Of a DNA stretch of 64,000 nucleotides, positions 1-10,754 are shown piece after piece. The stretch is taken from the NCBI GenBank assembly GCA_963693305.1, contig OY855905.1, forward strand, positions 42,165,895 to 42,229,894, given 5' to 3'. The translations under genes were made by a program, and so were the position numbers. Every line of letters begins with the position of its first letter. The first letter of the stretch is position 1. The notes under the pieces were generated by a model. It did not search any database. It saw nothing but the letters and a program-made list of their open reading frames with translations, and was not told where the DNA came from. The DNA comes from Meandrina meandrites (taxonomy: Eukaryota; Cnidaria; Anthozoa; Scleractinia; Meandrinidae).

Positions 1-670
1 ACATATTTGCTTTGCAGTTTCCACAAATTTGTATTTATTTTAGATTAAGCTCTTGCTCTCTTTGTTTTCGTGTTTTTTTCAAGATACAAATCTGACCGTG
101 ACATGTTCCTTTGAAAACATTTGTTTAAGTATCAATTTGCGGCAGCAAATAGTTGAACACATTTAATTGAGACTTATTGATAAGAAAGCTTCTCTTTGCT
201 TTGTTAAAACGCATCTCGCAATGTTTAAGCCCGAAGTAGTTTGTATTTGATTAAAAAATTGTGGTCAATCTAGTTAGACTTTTCGATTGCTCTTAGCATG
301 TTTAGTAGCTTCGACCATTTCGTGGCATCAGGCCGGTGCAGATTGTTATTTTTTCACGCGCACTTCAAGTATATAATATTTCGTATATTTACTTCCCAAG
401 ATTGTAACTTTAACAATGTATCGTCCTGTTGTTTATGGAAAAGCGTAGTTAATCGTGGGTAATTTTAATATGTTTATCGATTTATAATTAAACATGAGCT
501 TTAGCAGTCCACAAAGCCATATTGTCTTCACAGGGGCTGCTACTGAGGAAGGCTGTAGCCTGGGGGGGGGGGGGGGGGGGGGGGGGGGTACATTCTCCTT
601 AATTCCTCGGAAATTTCAAAATCTAGGTTATTTGAGATGCATTAATTCTGAGACCATTTTTAATAGAGAA
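1..670. other. AT-rich non-coding stretch with a G27 tract
   Basis: I see no gene here. The only notable structure is an uninterrupted run of 27 G at 562-588. The short reading frame through it (from 494) is glycine from the homopolymer and has no coding character. If the CASPR-like gene has upstream exons, this stretch is probably intron or 5' flank. Confidence 0.6.
562..588. repeat. Poly-G tract (27 G)
   Basis: An uninterrupted run of 27 G. It is the longest of nine G/C homopolymers of 14 or more in the window. Such tracts are prone to length error in assembly and to polymerase slippage. Confidence 0.95.
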
Positions 671-857
671 TGGCCGTTTTTATACTAGAGACGCGTTACC
701 CGTGTGGACGAGCTTCGGCAAACATTTTGTAATTCGTCCGGTTATCCGTCTCTAGTATAAAGACGGGCACAGGACGCGTTACCCGTCTAGACGAGCTACT
801 TTTCGAAACGCGTCTTGAACGACGGATTTCGAAAAGTAGCTCATCCGGACGGGTAAC

Positions 858-888
<31 letters not shown>

Positions 889-964
889 GATAACCGGACG
901 AATTACAAAATTTTTGCCGAAGCTCGTCCAGACGGGTAACGCGTCTCTAGTATAAAAACGGCCA
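671..964. mobile_element. 294-bp palindromic MITE, copy 1
   Basis: The whole element is a near-perfect inverted repeat beginning TGGCCGTTTTTATACTAGAG and ending with its complement. The same element, also exactly 294 bp, recurs at 48779-49072. It is a nested palindrome: the phrase ACGCGTTACCCGTC occurs twice on each arm, and the TAGTATAAA phrase also recurs inside each arm, so the arms are themselves built from two related sub-repeats. Both copies have AAT directly on each side of the GGCC..GGCC core, which could be a 3-bp target duplication. There is no coding capacity, so it is a non-autonomous DNA element. The superfamily is not assigned. Confidence 0.85.
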
Positions 965-2036
965 ATGACAGATTTTACATTGTGTAAGAGACGGTTTAAG
1001 AAAAAAGTTCCCAAAGAAAGAGAAAGGGGCTAGCTTTGGGCCCCTATAAAACCTGCCAATATTTTCTCTCAAGATTTAGTCCCTCCCAACAACGACAAGC
1101 CCATTTATTGCTTTTAAGGTACATTTTAAGTTGAAATTGAAGTCCTTTCAAGAGTGTCAAAAACCAAAAAGAATCCATTACTTTAATTACCTTTTTTAAA
1201 TTGGTTCTGTGGTGAATTTAAGGCAAATTGTCATGGTTATTTAACCATAAAAACTATAAAAATATTGTCATCTGAATTGTTAATTTTTGACCCCTTCATG
1301 ATTCAATTATTCAAATAAAGTCACTAGTCTTTGTTCCAGTTTTGTCAGGATGGAAAATTCCTTTCTAGCTTCCTGTCTGGCAACTTTTACCCAAAATTTA
1401 CCTTACTGGGAGATTTAAACCACATACTCTATATCAGAGGATTTTTCTCCCTCTCCCCTTTATTCCTGCTTAAACATTTCTATATTACCAACTTGATTAT
1501 TTCTACAGATATTGTGAGGTTTCTTCGGGTGGCAGCACAAAAAACTGACTTTCTGATCAATCCATTATATTAGCATATTTATGCTAAACATGGCCATCTT
1601 TATCAGACAAATTGATGAAATTCAGTAAAAACATTACTAGAGCTTTTGAGAAAAGAAATTTTCAATGCCACTGCATGGGCTAGCTATTTTGAATGCGTCC
1701 ATGAGATAAAATGCAATAGCACAATAACTATAGAATCAATTTGCCTGGTTGCAGTTCTCTGAGTTTCCGCCCTTTCTTTAGTGGTTCCTCAGTGGTTTCC
1801 ACCTCTCTGTGTTATTTCTCTTACAAGATTTTATGCAAGTTTGCAAATTTTTTTCTCATTGTTTTTTCAATGTTTGGCCACCTATGGAATCCCGCTTCCC
1901 GCGTTCTTTTCTCCCGCCTTCCATCCCCCCCCCCCCCCCCCGCGCTCTACTCTCCCGGACGCCTGTTCCCACTCCCCCCCACTATTAACTGATCAAATGA
2001 GTTTTTCATCACATGAAGCTTTTTCCTTAACCACAG
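965..2036 (+). other. Intron or upstream sequence of the CASPR-like gene
   Basis: About 1.07 kb with no recognisable exon. It ends in a polypyrimidine tract and an AG acceptor at 2035-2036. A run of 17 C lies at 1925-1941 inside a C/T-rich stretch. Short open frames here (1331, 1741, 1781) show no domain and are judged chance. Confidence 0.5.
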
Positions 2037-5000
2037 AATCACTGTAAACCTCGGCGACGACATTTCCACTCCAGGAGGCCACCTTGTACTGGAAGACAAT
2101 TTGGCGGATAATTACTGGCACACAGTCAAGTTGAAGTTGGTCGGAACTCAGTTGAGTGTTAGTCTTCGTGGGCAAAAATACCAGACTGTGTTAAAAAGCA
2201 AACACATCAGGCTTGATGTTAATGCGGGGTTTGTTTTCGCTGGCGGGGTACCTCGTCATACATCAGACGTTCTTCAAGGATATAAGCCATCATCGAATCT
2301 GAGAGGGTGTCTTCGAGACGTGTTTTTCGACAAAAAGAACGTTTTAGCAGGCCCTACGGAGGCGGATGGAAATCACAGAGTGTATGGCTCCCCGGAAAAC
2401 ATTTGCCGGCATGTCAATTTCATAACACTGAGTTTCCAGCATGAAGGAGCTTATATTCGATTGCCTTCTCCTTCAACGGGGAAAAATCACTTCAATGTTA
2501 AAATGCGATTTCGCACCTACTTTGCGGACGGAGTTTTAGCGGTTAAAGGTCTTTATCCACACCGGTTTGTTGCTGTTTCCCTAGTAGAAGGGAAAATGTT
2601 TCTTCAATTTCGGCTGTCAGCGAGAGGTCAAATGATTGAAGTTAGCCGTGGGGAGGGTTTAAACGATGGTGAATGGCATTATCTTTCTGCAGTTGTCAGC
2701 AAGACGAACATGAAACTTGAAGTGGATCAACTCGATGAAATAATGCACGAGAATCCATCGCTGGGACAGATTGAAAGCTTCCGCAGTCTTATTTACATTG
2801 GATACCCCCGCAGAGCCCCAAACTTCTTAGGATGCATTCACGATTTACGTGTGGACGACAAGATCATCGAGTTGGACCGCATACCGTCTGGGTTTATTCA
2901 CGGTACGTTGTACGACCAGTGTAACATAACAAGCCATTGTTTTCCAAATCCGTGCTTACATTGCGGGACATGCAACGAGGCACGGTCCGGTGCAAACAAT
3001 TTCTCGTGTAATTGCAAAAGGACATTTTACCGTGGGCCTCTCTGCGAACGGCCCATTTACCAAAGGACCTGCCAGGAGTACAAGAATCTTGGCCTGTCCG
3101 ACGATGCCTACTGTAAAGTGGACCCGGACGCTGAGGGACCCGCTGGACCTATGAAGGTCCTTTGCAACATGACTGATGAAAACCAAGCGGTTATGCTGAT
3201 TAATCACAACAAATTCGGACCTCAACCGGTTTCATCGGCAGACGTTCAACACGGGGATGTTTACATTCACTACGTAAAATATCCAGATGATACAGAAAGG
3301 ATCAAGGCTTTGATAGCACAGAGTGGCCCATGTCGTCAGTTTGTAAGCTTCAGGTGTTCTGGGTCTAAACTTATGCTTTCACCCATGTTCCCTGTGGTTT
3401 GGATGGGAGGGGGGTTGAACACAGTGACTGATCACTGGCCAGGTGCGCCTGCGGGCAGCGGGAAGTGCGCATGCGGAGTAAACGGAACATGCGCAGATCC
3501 GAGACTACCGTGCAACTGTGACATTGGGGACGAGACATGGAGAGAAGATAAAGGTAGGTCCCATGTCCGTTACAATATACAATACAATACAATACAATAC
3601 AATACAATACAATACAATACAATACAATACAATACAATACAATACAATACAATACAATACAATACAATACAATACAATACAATACAATACAATACAATAC
3701 AATACAATACAATACAATACAATACAATACAATACAATACAATACAATACAATACAATACAATACAATACAATACAATACAATACAATACAATACAATAC
3801 AATACGTGGGACGAGGTTTCCCTCAATGGCTGAGCCAGAGGCTCATGTATAAAACGTAGGACTTAAAATTAAGATACACTAAAATATATGCTATTTAAAG
3901 TATATAAAATTATATATTATCAACTAGACTAATACTCGAGTTTTCGGTGTGCGAATGGTTTACTAGACGTAACAAAAATGACTTTCGGTCATAGAAAACT
4001 AGGGCGAGTTGTCTAAAATATTGTTTAAAAGAAGACTAAAGAATATAAAGTCACACTGTCAAAAACCTACAAACTGAGGTATTTTTTTAGGCAAAAACAA
4101 GAATAAATAAACCCGCTTTCAAAGCCAATGTGCAAGCGGTCATATCTCGTCGAATTTTTTGGCATTTCGTAATCGTCACTTCTGAAGCATAGGAACCATG
4201 CGTAGTCCATGTGTCGTGTTTGTTGCCGCTGTTTGCATTTTATTTCTTAATAAGGGAACCGATCAGATTTGTGGATTTGTTATAAGCACGCTGCACGCTT
4301 TGCACGCTGCAAAGTGTGTGTCATTCCCTTACAAAATGACTTTTTCAAGTCTTTATCTGTGGGTGAAACTGCTGAATTCTTTTATCTAAAGAACTTTGTA
4401 ATTTATTTCCTTAAGGATACGTAACAGTCAAGTCCAACTTACCAGTCACCATGCTCCAGTTTCCTTCGTCGGCTGCTCGGTCATATTACACCGTCGGACC
4501 ACTAGAATGCTTTGAGACAGTCGGTAGCAATCACAGGGAGTTGACGCGCGAGATGGAGCTCGAGGCGTCACGCTTCCTCTACTCCTTGTGCCACGTTGTG
4601 AATCCGACAACCCCTGAACCTCGTTCCAGTATTTCTACTTCAGATTACACCGAGCAGGAGACTGAGCCGACAACATGGAGGAGTACTAAGCCGGTGACAA
4701 CGACTGAACATGTCACGCCAGTTGCCATGACTACGAAGGCCGAGATGTCGACGTTACAGCCAATTCAGACAGATCGAAACACCCTTTCAGTTTCTACTTC
4801 TGATGAAGCAATCCAGACTGTGTCTGATGTTAACATTGACAGTGAATCTCCTGCCACTACATCCAGCCTCGTTGTGTTTTCGCCAAGCGTGGTCAGGTCT
4901 GGCCCACCATTAAACAAGACGCAAGCTCTAGGTGATTTAAATGGAGATTTGACTTCTTTTGAACAAGATGAATCCACTGGCGTGCAAAACGCTTCATCAA

Positions 5001-5293
5001 TGTCCTGGCAACTCGGAATGGCGTGGGCACTGCTGTCCATTTTGTTTCTCATGTTTGTTCTGGGCGTTGGTTACATCATCAGCAAAAGAGGGGCCTCTCT
5101 TAACTGTGGCTGTCTATTCGGAGTTAAAAAGAAGAATCAGCAAACGTTGGCAGAAGCGTACGGATTTCCAGAGGTGAGGCTGCGATCTCGCTCCGGTGAG
5201 TTGGATTTGTCAGACATCCGCCGTTCCATCGAGGCTGGCAGTTACAACGTAAGGTCTGGTACGGTTGCTTATGGCGAGTCGTTTTACATGTAA
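2037..5293 (+). CDS. CASPR/neurexin-IV-like adhesion receptor, 3' part
   Basis: Two exons are seen: 2037-3553 and 4416-5293. The intron is phase 1 and the frame is kept across it (AAAG|GTAGGT to TTAAG|GATAC). They encode 797 residues of an open-ended 5' partial gene. Domain order: the end of one laminin-G domain (NYWHTVKL, LRGCLRDV), a complete laminin-G domain (2412-2920: GEWHYLSAVV, FLGCIHDLRVDD), an EGF-like module (about 2929-3050, cysteine-rich), and a fibrinogen-like region split by the intron. Its C-terminal part, GYVTVKSNLPVT..VGPLECF, resembles the CASPR family. Then come a Ser/Thr-rich stalk, one transmembrane segment (about 5015-5080, MAWALLSILFLMFVLGVGYI) and a cytoplasmic tail of about 70 residues ending SFYM. 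Bilaterian CASPRs have further LamG, EGF and LamG modules after the fibrinogen-like domain. Here the stalk follows directly. Family call is firm; exact orthology is not. Confidence 0.85.
3554..4415 (+). other. Intron of CASPR-like gene with (AATAC) array
   Basis: A phase-1 intron with donor GTAGGT at 3554 and acceptor TTAAG ending at 4415. It holds the pentanucleotide array (3581-3805). The open frames through the array are artefacts: a 5-bp unit lacking stops reads openly in several frames. The frame at 4198-4389 shows no domain. Confidence 0.85.
3581..3805. repeat. (AATAC)45 microsatellite
   Basis: Forty-five perfect AATAC units (225 bp), preceded by a few imperfect ones from about 3571. 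The array begins less than 30 bp after a splice donor, so length variation could influence splicing of the CASPR-like transcript. No interruption is visible, which suggests recent expansion. Confidence 0.97.
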
Positions 5294-5976
5294 AGAATCC
5301 ACGGTCTGCATAGAGGCAAGTGGTTTTTCTTTAATTTCGTTAATCCTTCAACCGTGATCGAGATTCTGTATACCATCATTTTTTTTTTTTGAGTTTCAAT
5401 TTCTCGGCAAGTATGCGATAAAGCTCTCCAGCCTTTAAACCAAGCGATTGTTTCGATGGAACAACTCAGGACGACTTTTGTAAACCAAAATTTGAAGCGA
5501 TTGATCTGCTATTTCTAATTCAATTCCGGTTCATTTTAAGTAGCTTGAGCCACAGGCCATGTAAGTCTTTTTCATGTTTCTGTAAAAAATTAGAATAAAA
5601 TTATAGCTTTCTACTAGGCTATTTTCTAAAACCTCACTCAACACACCTGTGCATGTAGTCATCCAACAAGTGCCATTACGTCCTTTTCTAATCCGTACAT
5701 ATCCTTCTTCTTTGCAGTTATTTATTAGACCAGAGGGTGATGTTGAGTTTGGAAGATAACGTTGATTGATCTTGTCTTGAGTCGCTGCAACTGAGCACAC
5801 GGAATTATTTTGATTAACATTAATAAACCTGCGTTAAATAGATGTTCTAAATATTTGGTAAACTATTTCTTATTTCTAACAAAGACTTCTTTGGCAATGT
5901 AAATTAATGAGGTCTGACGCGACGGGTCCAACGCCCCAGCTACAAAGAGAACTTGTTATTGGTGACTTACTGACAC
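5294..5976 (+). other. 3' UTR and downstream flank of CASPR-like gene
   Basis: Sequence after the stop codon. AATAAA hexamers at about 5594 and 5820 are candidate poly(A) signals; I cannot say which is used. A minus-strand open frame at 5531-5800 (89 codons, several Cys) has no recognisable domain and is not called. Confidence 0.5.
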
Positions 5977-6437
5977 TTACAGTGGATTCAGGTTGAGCAT
6001 TTGTTGCGTTCGTTGTCATGGTGGATTGATTACGTTGCCACACAAAATGACAGACGTTGCTAGGCGGGAATAACAACGTTCTGCATGGGAAAAAGCGCGT
6101 TGTGAAAGTGTTGACCTTAAGCAAGAGTGGTCAGGAAACCGTTATCTTCTGATGTAATAATAATGATGTAATGCATATAATCATCGACAAAATCATTGAA
6201 AGTAGTAGTAGGAGTATTCTATCTTGATTTCAATCACCATAATAAAATCCAAGACACGATATTTCTTCTAGTAATAGTCGCTGCACGAGTGACAACGTGC
6301 TTTTTCCCAGACAAGACGTTGTCATTCCCGCGGTAAACCATTCCCGCCTAGCATTTTGCCTCGCAACACAATCAATCAACCGTGACAACGAACGCGATAA
6401 CTGAGACCGTTAAACGCTCAACCTGAATCCGCTGTAA
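5977..6437. mobile_element. Foldback element, family TTACAGYGGATTCAGG, copy 1
   Basis: Left end TTACAGTGGATTCAGGTTGA and right end its near complement (6416-6437). The arms contain matching segments in opposite orientation, for example GACAGACGTTGCTAGGCGGG (about 6050) against a CCCGCCTAGC segment (about 6343). A spacer of about 170 bp separates the arms. A shorter relative without that spacer lies at 20863-21132, in KIF23 intron 10. No coding capacity. Confidence 0.75.
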
Positions 6438-7020
6438 AAAATAAAATGAACAGCATGTTTTTGGAACAGGAAGTCGTAGTGATTACTGTATTAAAGTTAT
6501 TGTGAACTGGGGTTGTGTACACCTGTAAGAAATTATAAACTGGCAGACCTGTTGAGCGAGGAGATGTTCTAGGGAAAAACTCATGGCCAGTTGCGAATCA
6601 GATGCTAAACCTGTAACCCAGAAAACCCTCACTGCTCACTGCACCAAACATGACTTCGCAACAGCCAACAGAATACGCGCCAAAAAAATTCACCTAGCGG
6701 TGATGTTGTTTCTCGAGCTAGCGCCCCATCGGAGAACAGTGCTAGTGATGCCAAAAAAGTTGTCGAATTTGTTGTTTATATTTATTTGGCTAATATTGTA
6801 TTTTTGTTAACTGTGCCTTCCATGAACTTTTTCAGATCGGTGAAAATAAAAAAAAAGAACAGTTTGTTTAACTTCAGTACCTTGTGACGTTTCCTTGTTG
6901 TAATTTGTTATTAGAAGTTACTTTTCATGAAGCAATGAGCTATTAGTGACCACTGGTGACAACTTCGTACGCAGGGGAAACTGGGACGAAGCGAGTGGAA
7001 TGCTTTGCAACAGGCCATTT
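6438..7020. other. Intergenic, nothing recognised
   Basis: No exon, RNA gene or clear element seen. The open frame at 6583-6810 has no domain and ends in a low-complexity hydrophobic stretch. Confidence 0.5.
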
Positions 7021-7325
7021 CCGAGTTCCCCTTTGCCTCTGTTTCAAAACGAGTCTAGGTGCGAAACCATTCATATGAAAATGTTTTCCACTAGCACGTC
7101 CATTTTCATGCAAATCAAAGTCATTAACATTTGAATGGGTTCGCACGAAGACTCGCTTTGAAACTGAGGCAAAAGGCAATTTAATTTGTAAATGTCCTAT
7201 TCTTTAGTGTCACCCTTTGTTGCTGATTCAAAACGAGTCTTGTTACAAGACCCGAAATCAAACAAAATTTTCGAATAAAAGGTTTCTCTTCATATCTCGT
7301 TTTGAACCCAGGGCAAAAGGTAGTT
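7021..7325. repeat. Dispersed repeat with inverted TTTCAAAACGAGTCT ends
   Basis: The phrase TTTGCCTCTGTTTCAAAACGAG (7028-7049) is answered in opposite orientation by CTCGCTTTGAAACTGAGGCAAA (about 7151-7173). A second, more diverged pair follows (about 7220 and 7300). This is a non-coding foldback repeat and accounts for the small open frames around 6943-7179. Confidence 0.55.
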
Positions 7326-8692
7326 CGACTACATTTCTGTTCTAATTAGGAGGAAATTATGTGACTGATCTCCAGTCTGGAACTTACGTGTTATGAGATA
7401 ATCTGTAGATAATGTTTAATATATACTTTATCTGGAAGGTATGTTCCATATCTAATCTATATGAACGGTGAAAACACGTTTTCCGCGGTAGATGGAATCT
7501 CTCTCAGGGATGTCTCAAGCCACCAATTAGCAAACCGTTATTAAAGGCAAAGCTTGTTGTTTTCTAAAGGTATTTGTGCCTCTAGTTTGGTCGTGTGCAT
7601 GTGGTTGTGTTCGTATCAGAAGATACTACGCTCATCAGTTGAGTATGCAACGAGGGAAGTTTCGCCGCCAAGTTGACAGAGCTAGTTTCCATTGGAAACG
7701 TCTCGTGCTGTTGACGTCATCAGTCCCGCGAAAGGAGAATCAGAAGTACTCAGATTTCGCGGGCACAACAGACGGATGACGTTACTAGCACGAGATGTTT
7801 CCAATACTGAGAAACTCGATCTGTTAGAGAGGGTTTTAACGGCAAAACTTGGGCGAAAAACATCCTGGCTCGTTGAATACTGATAAGAGTAGTAACTTGT
7901 AAGGAATAGATAACAGAAAAAAATGATTTTTTTTTTTTTTTGCACGGCGGAGAGAAACAAGTCAAACAAGTGATGACACGCCCCTCACCGTGTGTGCCCA
8001 CCAAATCAGTGCAGAAAAGAAGCCTGAAAAGATTCACCAACGGGACTCAATATCGTGTTATGATCAGAGTTATTTTGCGTTGTGATCAGCATGTTAAAGT
8101 ACAATTTTCCTGCCCCTCCCACAAAAGGGTTCAATTTTGACCTAGTGCCACACCCAGGGTCTCATGCGGGATGGCATATTTGGCTTGCCTTCTTCCTGGC
8201 TGGTATAGTTTCTGAGATCTGGCTGGGAAATGAAACTTCGTGCATGTTTATCCTGGTAGTGCGGAACAACTATAATTTTCCCAGCAACTGAAAATAATGT
8301 CAAAAAAGAGTATATTTGCTGTTTACTTTGTATTAAACCAAAACGTGCCCTGATAAATTCTAAGAAATTCTCTCGTTGGGTGCCTTCTTAGTATAGTTGC
8401 AGTTTTTTCTTTTTTTATACATTTTTTTTTTATTATGTCGCGAAGGTTTATTGTATAACTTCAGCATGCTTTCTCAAACAATCGCCAGAAAACACTATGA
8501 TGTCATTCCACTGATTATAATTATTTCCCACGAGAAAGATTTAATTTGCACTCTTCGCCGCCCACAGTCAAACTCACCTTTGGTGCAAACGAAGCTAGTA
8601 CCGCTGCCTTGCTATCGCCTCGAATGTGCAAAGTATATATCAGTTTTGTTTGTTTCAAGCAGAATTCTGTTAACGGAAATTCATGCACAAAA
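7326..8692. other. Upstream flank of the Vestigial-like gene
   Basis: About 1.4 kb with no gene recognised, apart from the 154-bp hairpin at 7673-7826. Poly-A/poly-T runs near 7919 and 8400-8430 are low complexity. Exon 1 of the Vestigial-like gene may begin upstream of the ATG I chose: an open frame runs back to about 8546, and a possible acceptor lies near 8658-8663. Confidence 0.45.
7673..7826. repeat. Hairpin repeat (about 50-bp arms)
   Basis: The left arm (GACAGAGCTAGTTTCC..CGTCTCGTGCT..GACGTCATC) is matched by the right arm in opposite orientation (GATGACGTTACTAGCACGAG..GAAACTCGATCTGTTA). Probably a small non-autonomous element. It lies about 0.9 kb upstream of the Vestigial-like start codon and carries a TGACGTCA (CRE-like) octamer on its left arm. 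Confidence 0.6.
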
Positions 8693-9818
8693 ATGCAGCA
8701 GCCTCAACCCGACGGCGAGCATTTCACGGAATCCTCAGGAAGTCTCAGAAACAGCGCAGACCAAGAATTTCCGGAAGACAATCAAACAGCTGGACCCGTG
8801 GCCGGTCCAGAAATGGAATTTGTGCAGACACATTACAGCCCGAGAGGTGTTTTGCTGCTGTATTTTCGGGGGGACGCTGCGGCAGAAGTAGACAGGCATT
8901 TTAGTAGAACCTTCGCGCAGTTTTGTTGTTTACCCGCTTCAGGTCCATCGGAGAACGGTATAGAGGGCTCACATTTGCAAGGTAGATTTATAACAGCATG
9001 AGAGTGTTAAATGTAATATATTGCGCGTAGATTGGCACATAATACTGGAACTGGTACAGGTATATGCATCAATATTCATTTCATCACTGTCGTAAATAAT
9101 GTTTATCTTGATAAATGGCGTTATGCGATGTCTTAATATTGTTTGTTTACTTTTCCATTTTTTGTTGGTACTTTACGTAGCCTCGCAAGTGTCAAATTAC
9201 TGATAGAAACTTTCTACTGCCAAGTTTCAGACATGTTTGTCAAATTTCTTGAATTGAGTAAATTAACCAGAAATCGCACATTAGGAGCAGAAATCAAATG
9301 CAAATTTTATTTCTCACCTTGGTTACAACAATTCGTTGCCTCAGTGCTAATGTATGATCTATTTCATATGTGCATTCTTTCATTCTCTCGTTCCGTGCCA
9401 CGTTTTCTTCACAAATCAATCTTAAATATTACTGTTCCTGAAGATGCGGTTGTCGACAACCAAATCTGCATTTAAACTTACTAATTCAAGTAAAAGATAT
9501 TAGAACTTTTATCGACCCTACCGTTGCTGCAAAATGCAGAAAAAACAATTTAAAAGCCGGTGAGGCAAAATCGAAGTCGTCCAATTTTGTTAATCCCTCG
9601 GATAATTATTATAGACTGAATTGGACTTCACTCAGGACAATTACTATTACTTATTGACTGACTGACAGACAGACAGACTGGTCGACAGACAGACTGGCTG
9701 ACAGGCAGACAAACAGACAGACAGAGAGGGAGACAGACAGATTGACTGACAGACAGAGAGACAGACAGACAGACAGACAGACTGGTCGACTGACCGACCG
9801 GCTGACTGAATGGCTGAC

Positions 9819-9853
<35 letters not shown>

Positions 9854-9866
9854 CTGACTGACTGAC

Positions 9867-9903
<37 letters not shown>

Positions 9904-10452
9904 ACAGGCAGTCCAATCCGTCCCATGTCTCAAAGGAACCTGCCAGTCTCGTTTTGGAATCCGTCGCATTCAGACCAATCTCAACACTTGCAAGGAAGCG
10001 TCAGTCGCCATGGCAACCCAGTGCACATGTTTCAGCAAAATCATAACCCAGCAATCCATTACAACAGTAGCTGTCCTTCAACGGGTCGTCATGGAAGCCA
10101 CAACCAAAATGGGTCAAATTTTGTTCGGGCGCGAGCTATTCCAGTCTCCTATGCTCAGCTACCAACAGGGGTAGTGAAAAGTTTCACCCCAGGCCTTGCG
10201 CCGCAAGTGCCTACACAGCCTTGTCGCGCTGCTGCGCCTACATTTCCGCAGGAGGCCGCTGCACAGAATACCGTTTTACAGCCGACCTCCACGAGGTTCA
10301 ACCCTCGCTACAATTCTCTTCTCGTCCAACCGGAAGTGAAGCCTCATCTGCCGGTCGTCCCTGGAGAGCCGTCGTGTAAAAAAATTGAAGAAAGAAGCAA
10401 AGATCTCGAGGAATTGCCAGGCGAATTGCTAATGAGAAAAGGAGAAAACTAA
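8693..10452 (+). CDS. VGLL: Vestigial-like TEAD cofactor (TONDU protein)
   Basis: Two exons, 8693-8981 and 9908-10452, joined in phase 1 (AAG|GTAGAT to ACAG|GCAGT), give 277 residues. Residues about 50-76 form a TONDU domain of the Vestigial/VGLL1-3 type (PRGVLLLYFRGDAAAEVDRH, then FSRTFAQ), the segment that binds TEAD/Scalloped transcription factors. Residues 106-116, RNLPVSFWNPS, encoded just after the splice, resemble the YAP omega-loop TEAD contact (LPxSFFxP). The rest is Pro/Gln/Ser-rich and probably disordered, with a charged C-terminal segment (KKIEERSKDLEELPGELLM). The protein should act in the nucleus as a TEAD co-regulator. The start is the ATG opening MQQPQPDGEH; an in-frame ATG at 8624 would add 23 residues, and a further upstream coding exon cannot be excluded. 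AATAAA hexamers lie at 10500 and 10595. Confidence 0.85.
8982..9907 (+). other. Intron of Vestigial-like gene
   Basis: A phase-1 intron, donor GTAGAT, acceptor GATTACAG. Its 3' third is tetranucleotide repeat (9651-9904), so the acceptor lacks a normal polypyrimidine tract. An open frame at 9143-9475 has no recognised domain. Confidence 0.75.
9651..9904. repeat. GACT/GACA/GATT compound microsatellite
   Basis: About 250 bp of tetranucleotide repeats drifting from GACT and GACA units into GATT units, running directly into the splice acceptor at 9906-9907. The minus-strand frames rich in Ser, Gln, Val and Cys across this stretch are repeat artefacts. Confidence 0.95.
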
Positions 10453-10594
10453 TAAGAAGCTAGCCGAAATGGTTTGAGTTTGAATTTCCACCAGAGAAAA
10501 ATAAAATAACTGGACCGTTCATGAATTAAGTACTAGGTACACTGAAGGTCCGAGGGTCTATTGAAGTTGTATTTTAAAACGTTTCTAGACCTTC

Positions 10595-10600
10595 AATAAA
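10595..10600 (+). terminator. Candidate poly(A) signal, Vestigial-like gene
   Basis: AATAAA about 140 nt after the stop codon (in CTTCAATAAACTGTG). An alternative AATAAA lies at 10500, close to the stop. Usage cannot be told from sequence. Confidence 0.45.
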
Positions 10601-10754
10601 CTGTGTGTTGACTTATATGTAATGACTACAGGTGAGTTCTGCCTCGAAGTTATGTTCTAAATTGGCCGATATTGTGTTCGTCTTAATTGACTGCTATACC
10701 GCATTCACATCGCATATCACAGAAACATGTTTAGAGTGAAAAGAGGTCGATTTG

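Noticed and set aside
3505..3859. Long open frames through the AATAC array on both strands (YNTIQ and YCIVL repeats)
   Set aside because: A 5-bp unit without stops reads openly in several frames. The CASPR-like exon ends at the GTAGGT donor (3553) with phase-matched continuation at 4416.
4198..4389. 63-codon frame starting MRSPCVVFVAAVCILF, resembling a signal peptide
   Set aside because: It lies wholly inside the phase-1 intron of the CASPR-like gene, and nothing downstream continues it.
9628..9969. Minus-strand frames rich in SVSQ and INQS
   Set aside because: Direct translation of the GACT/GATT microsatellite.
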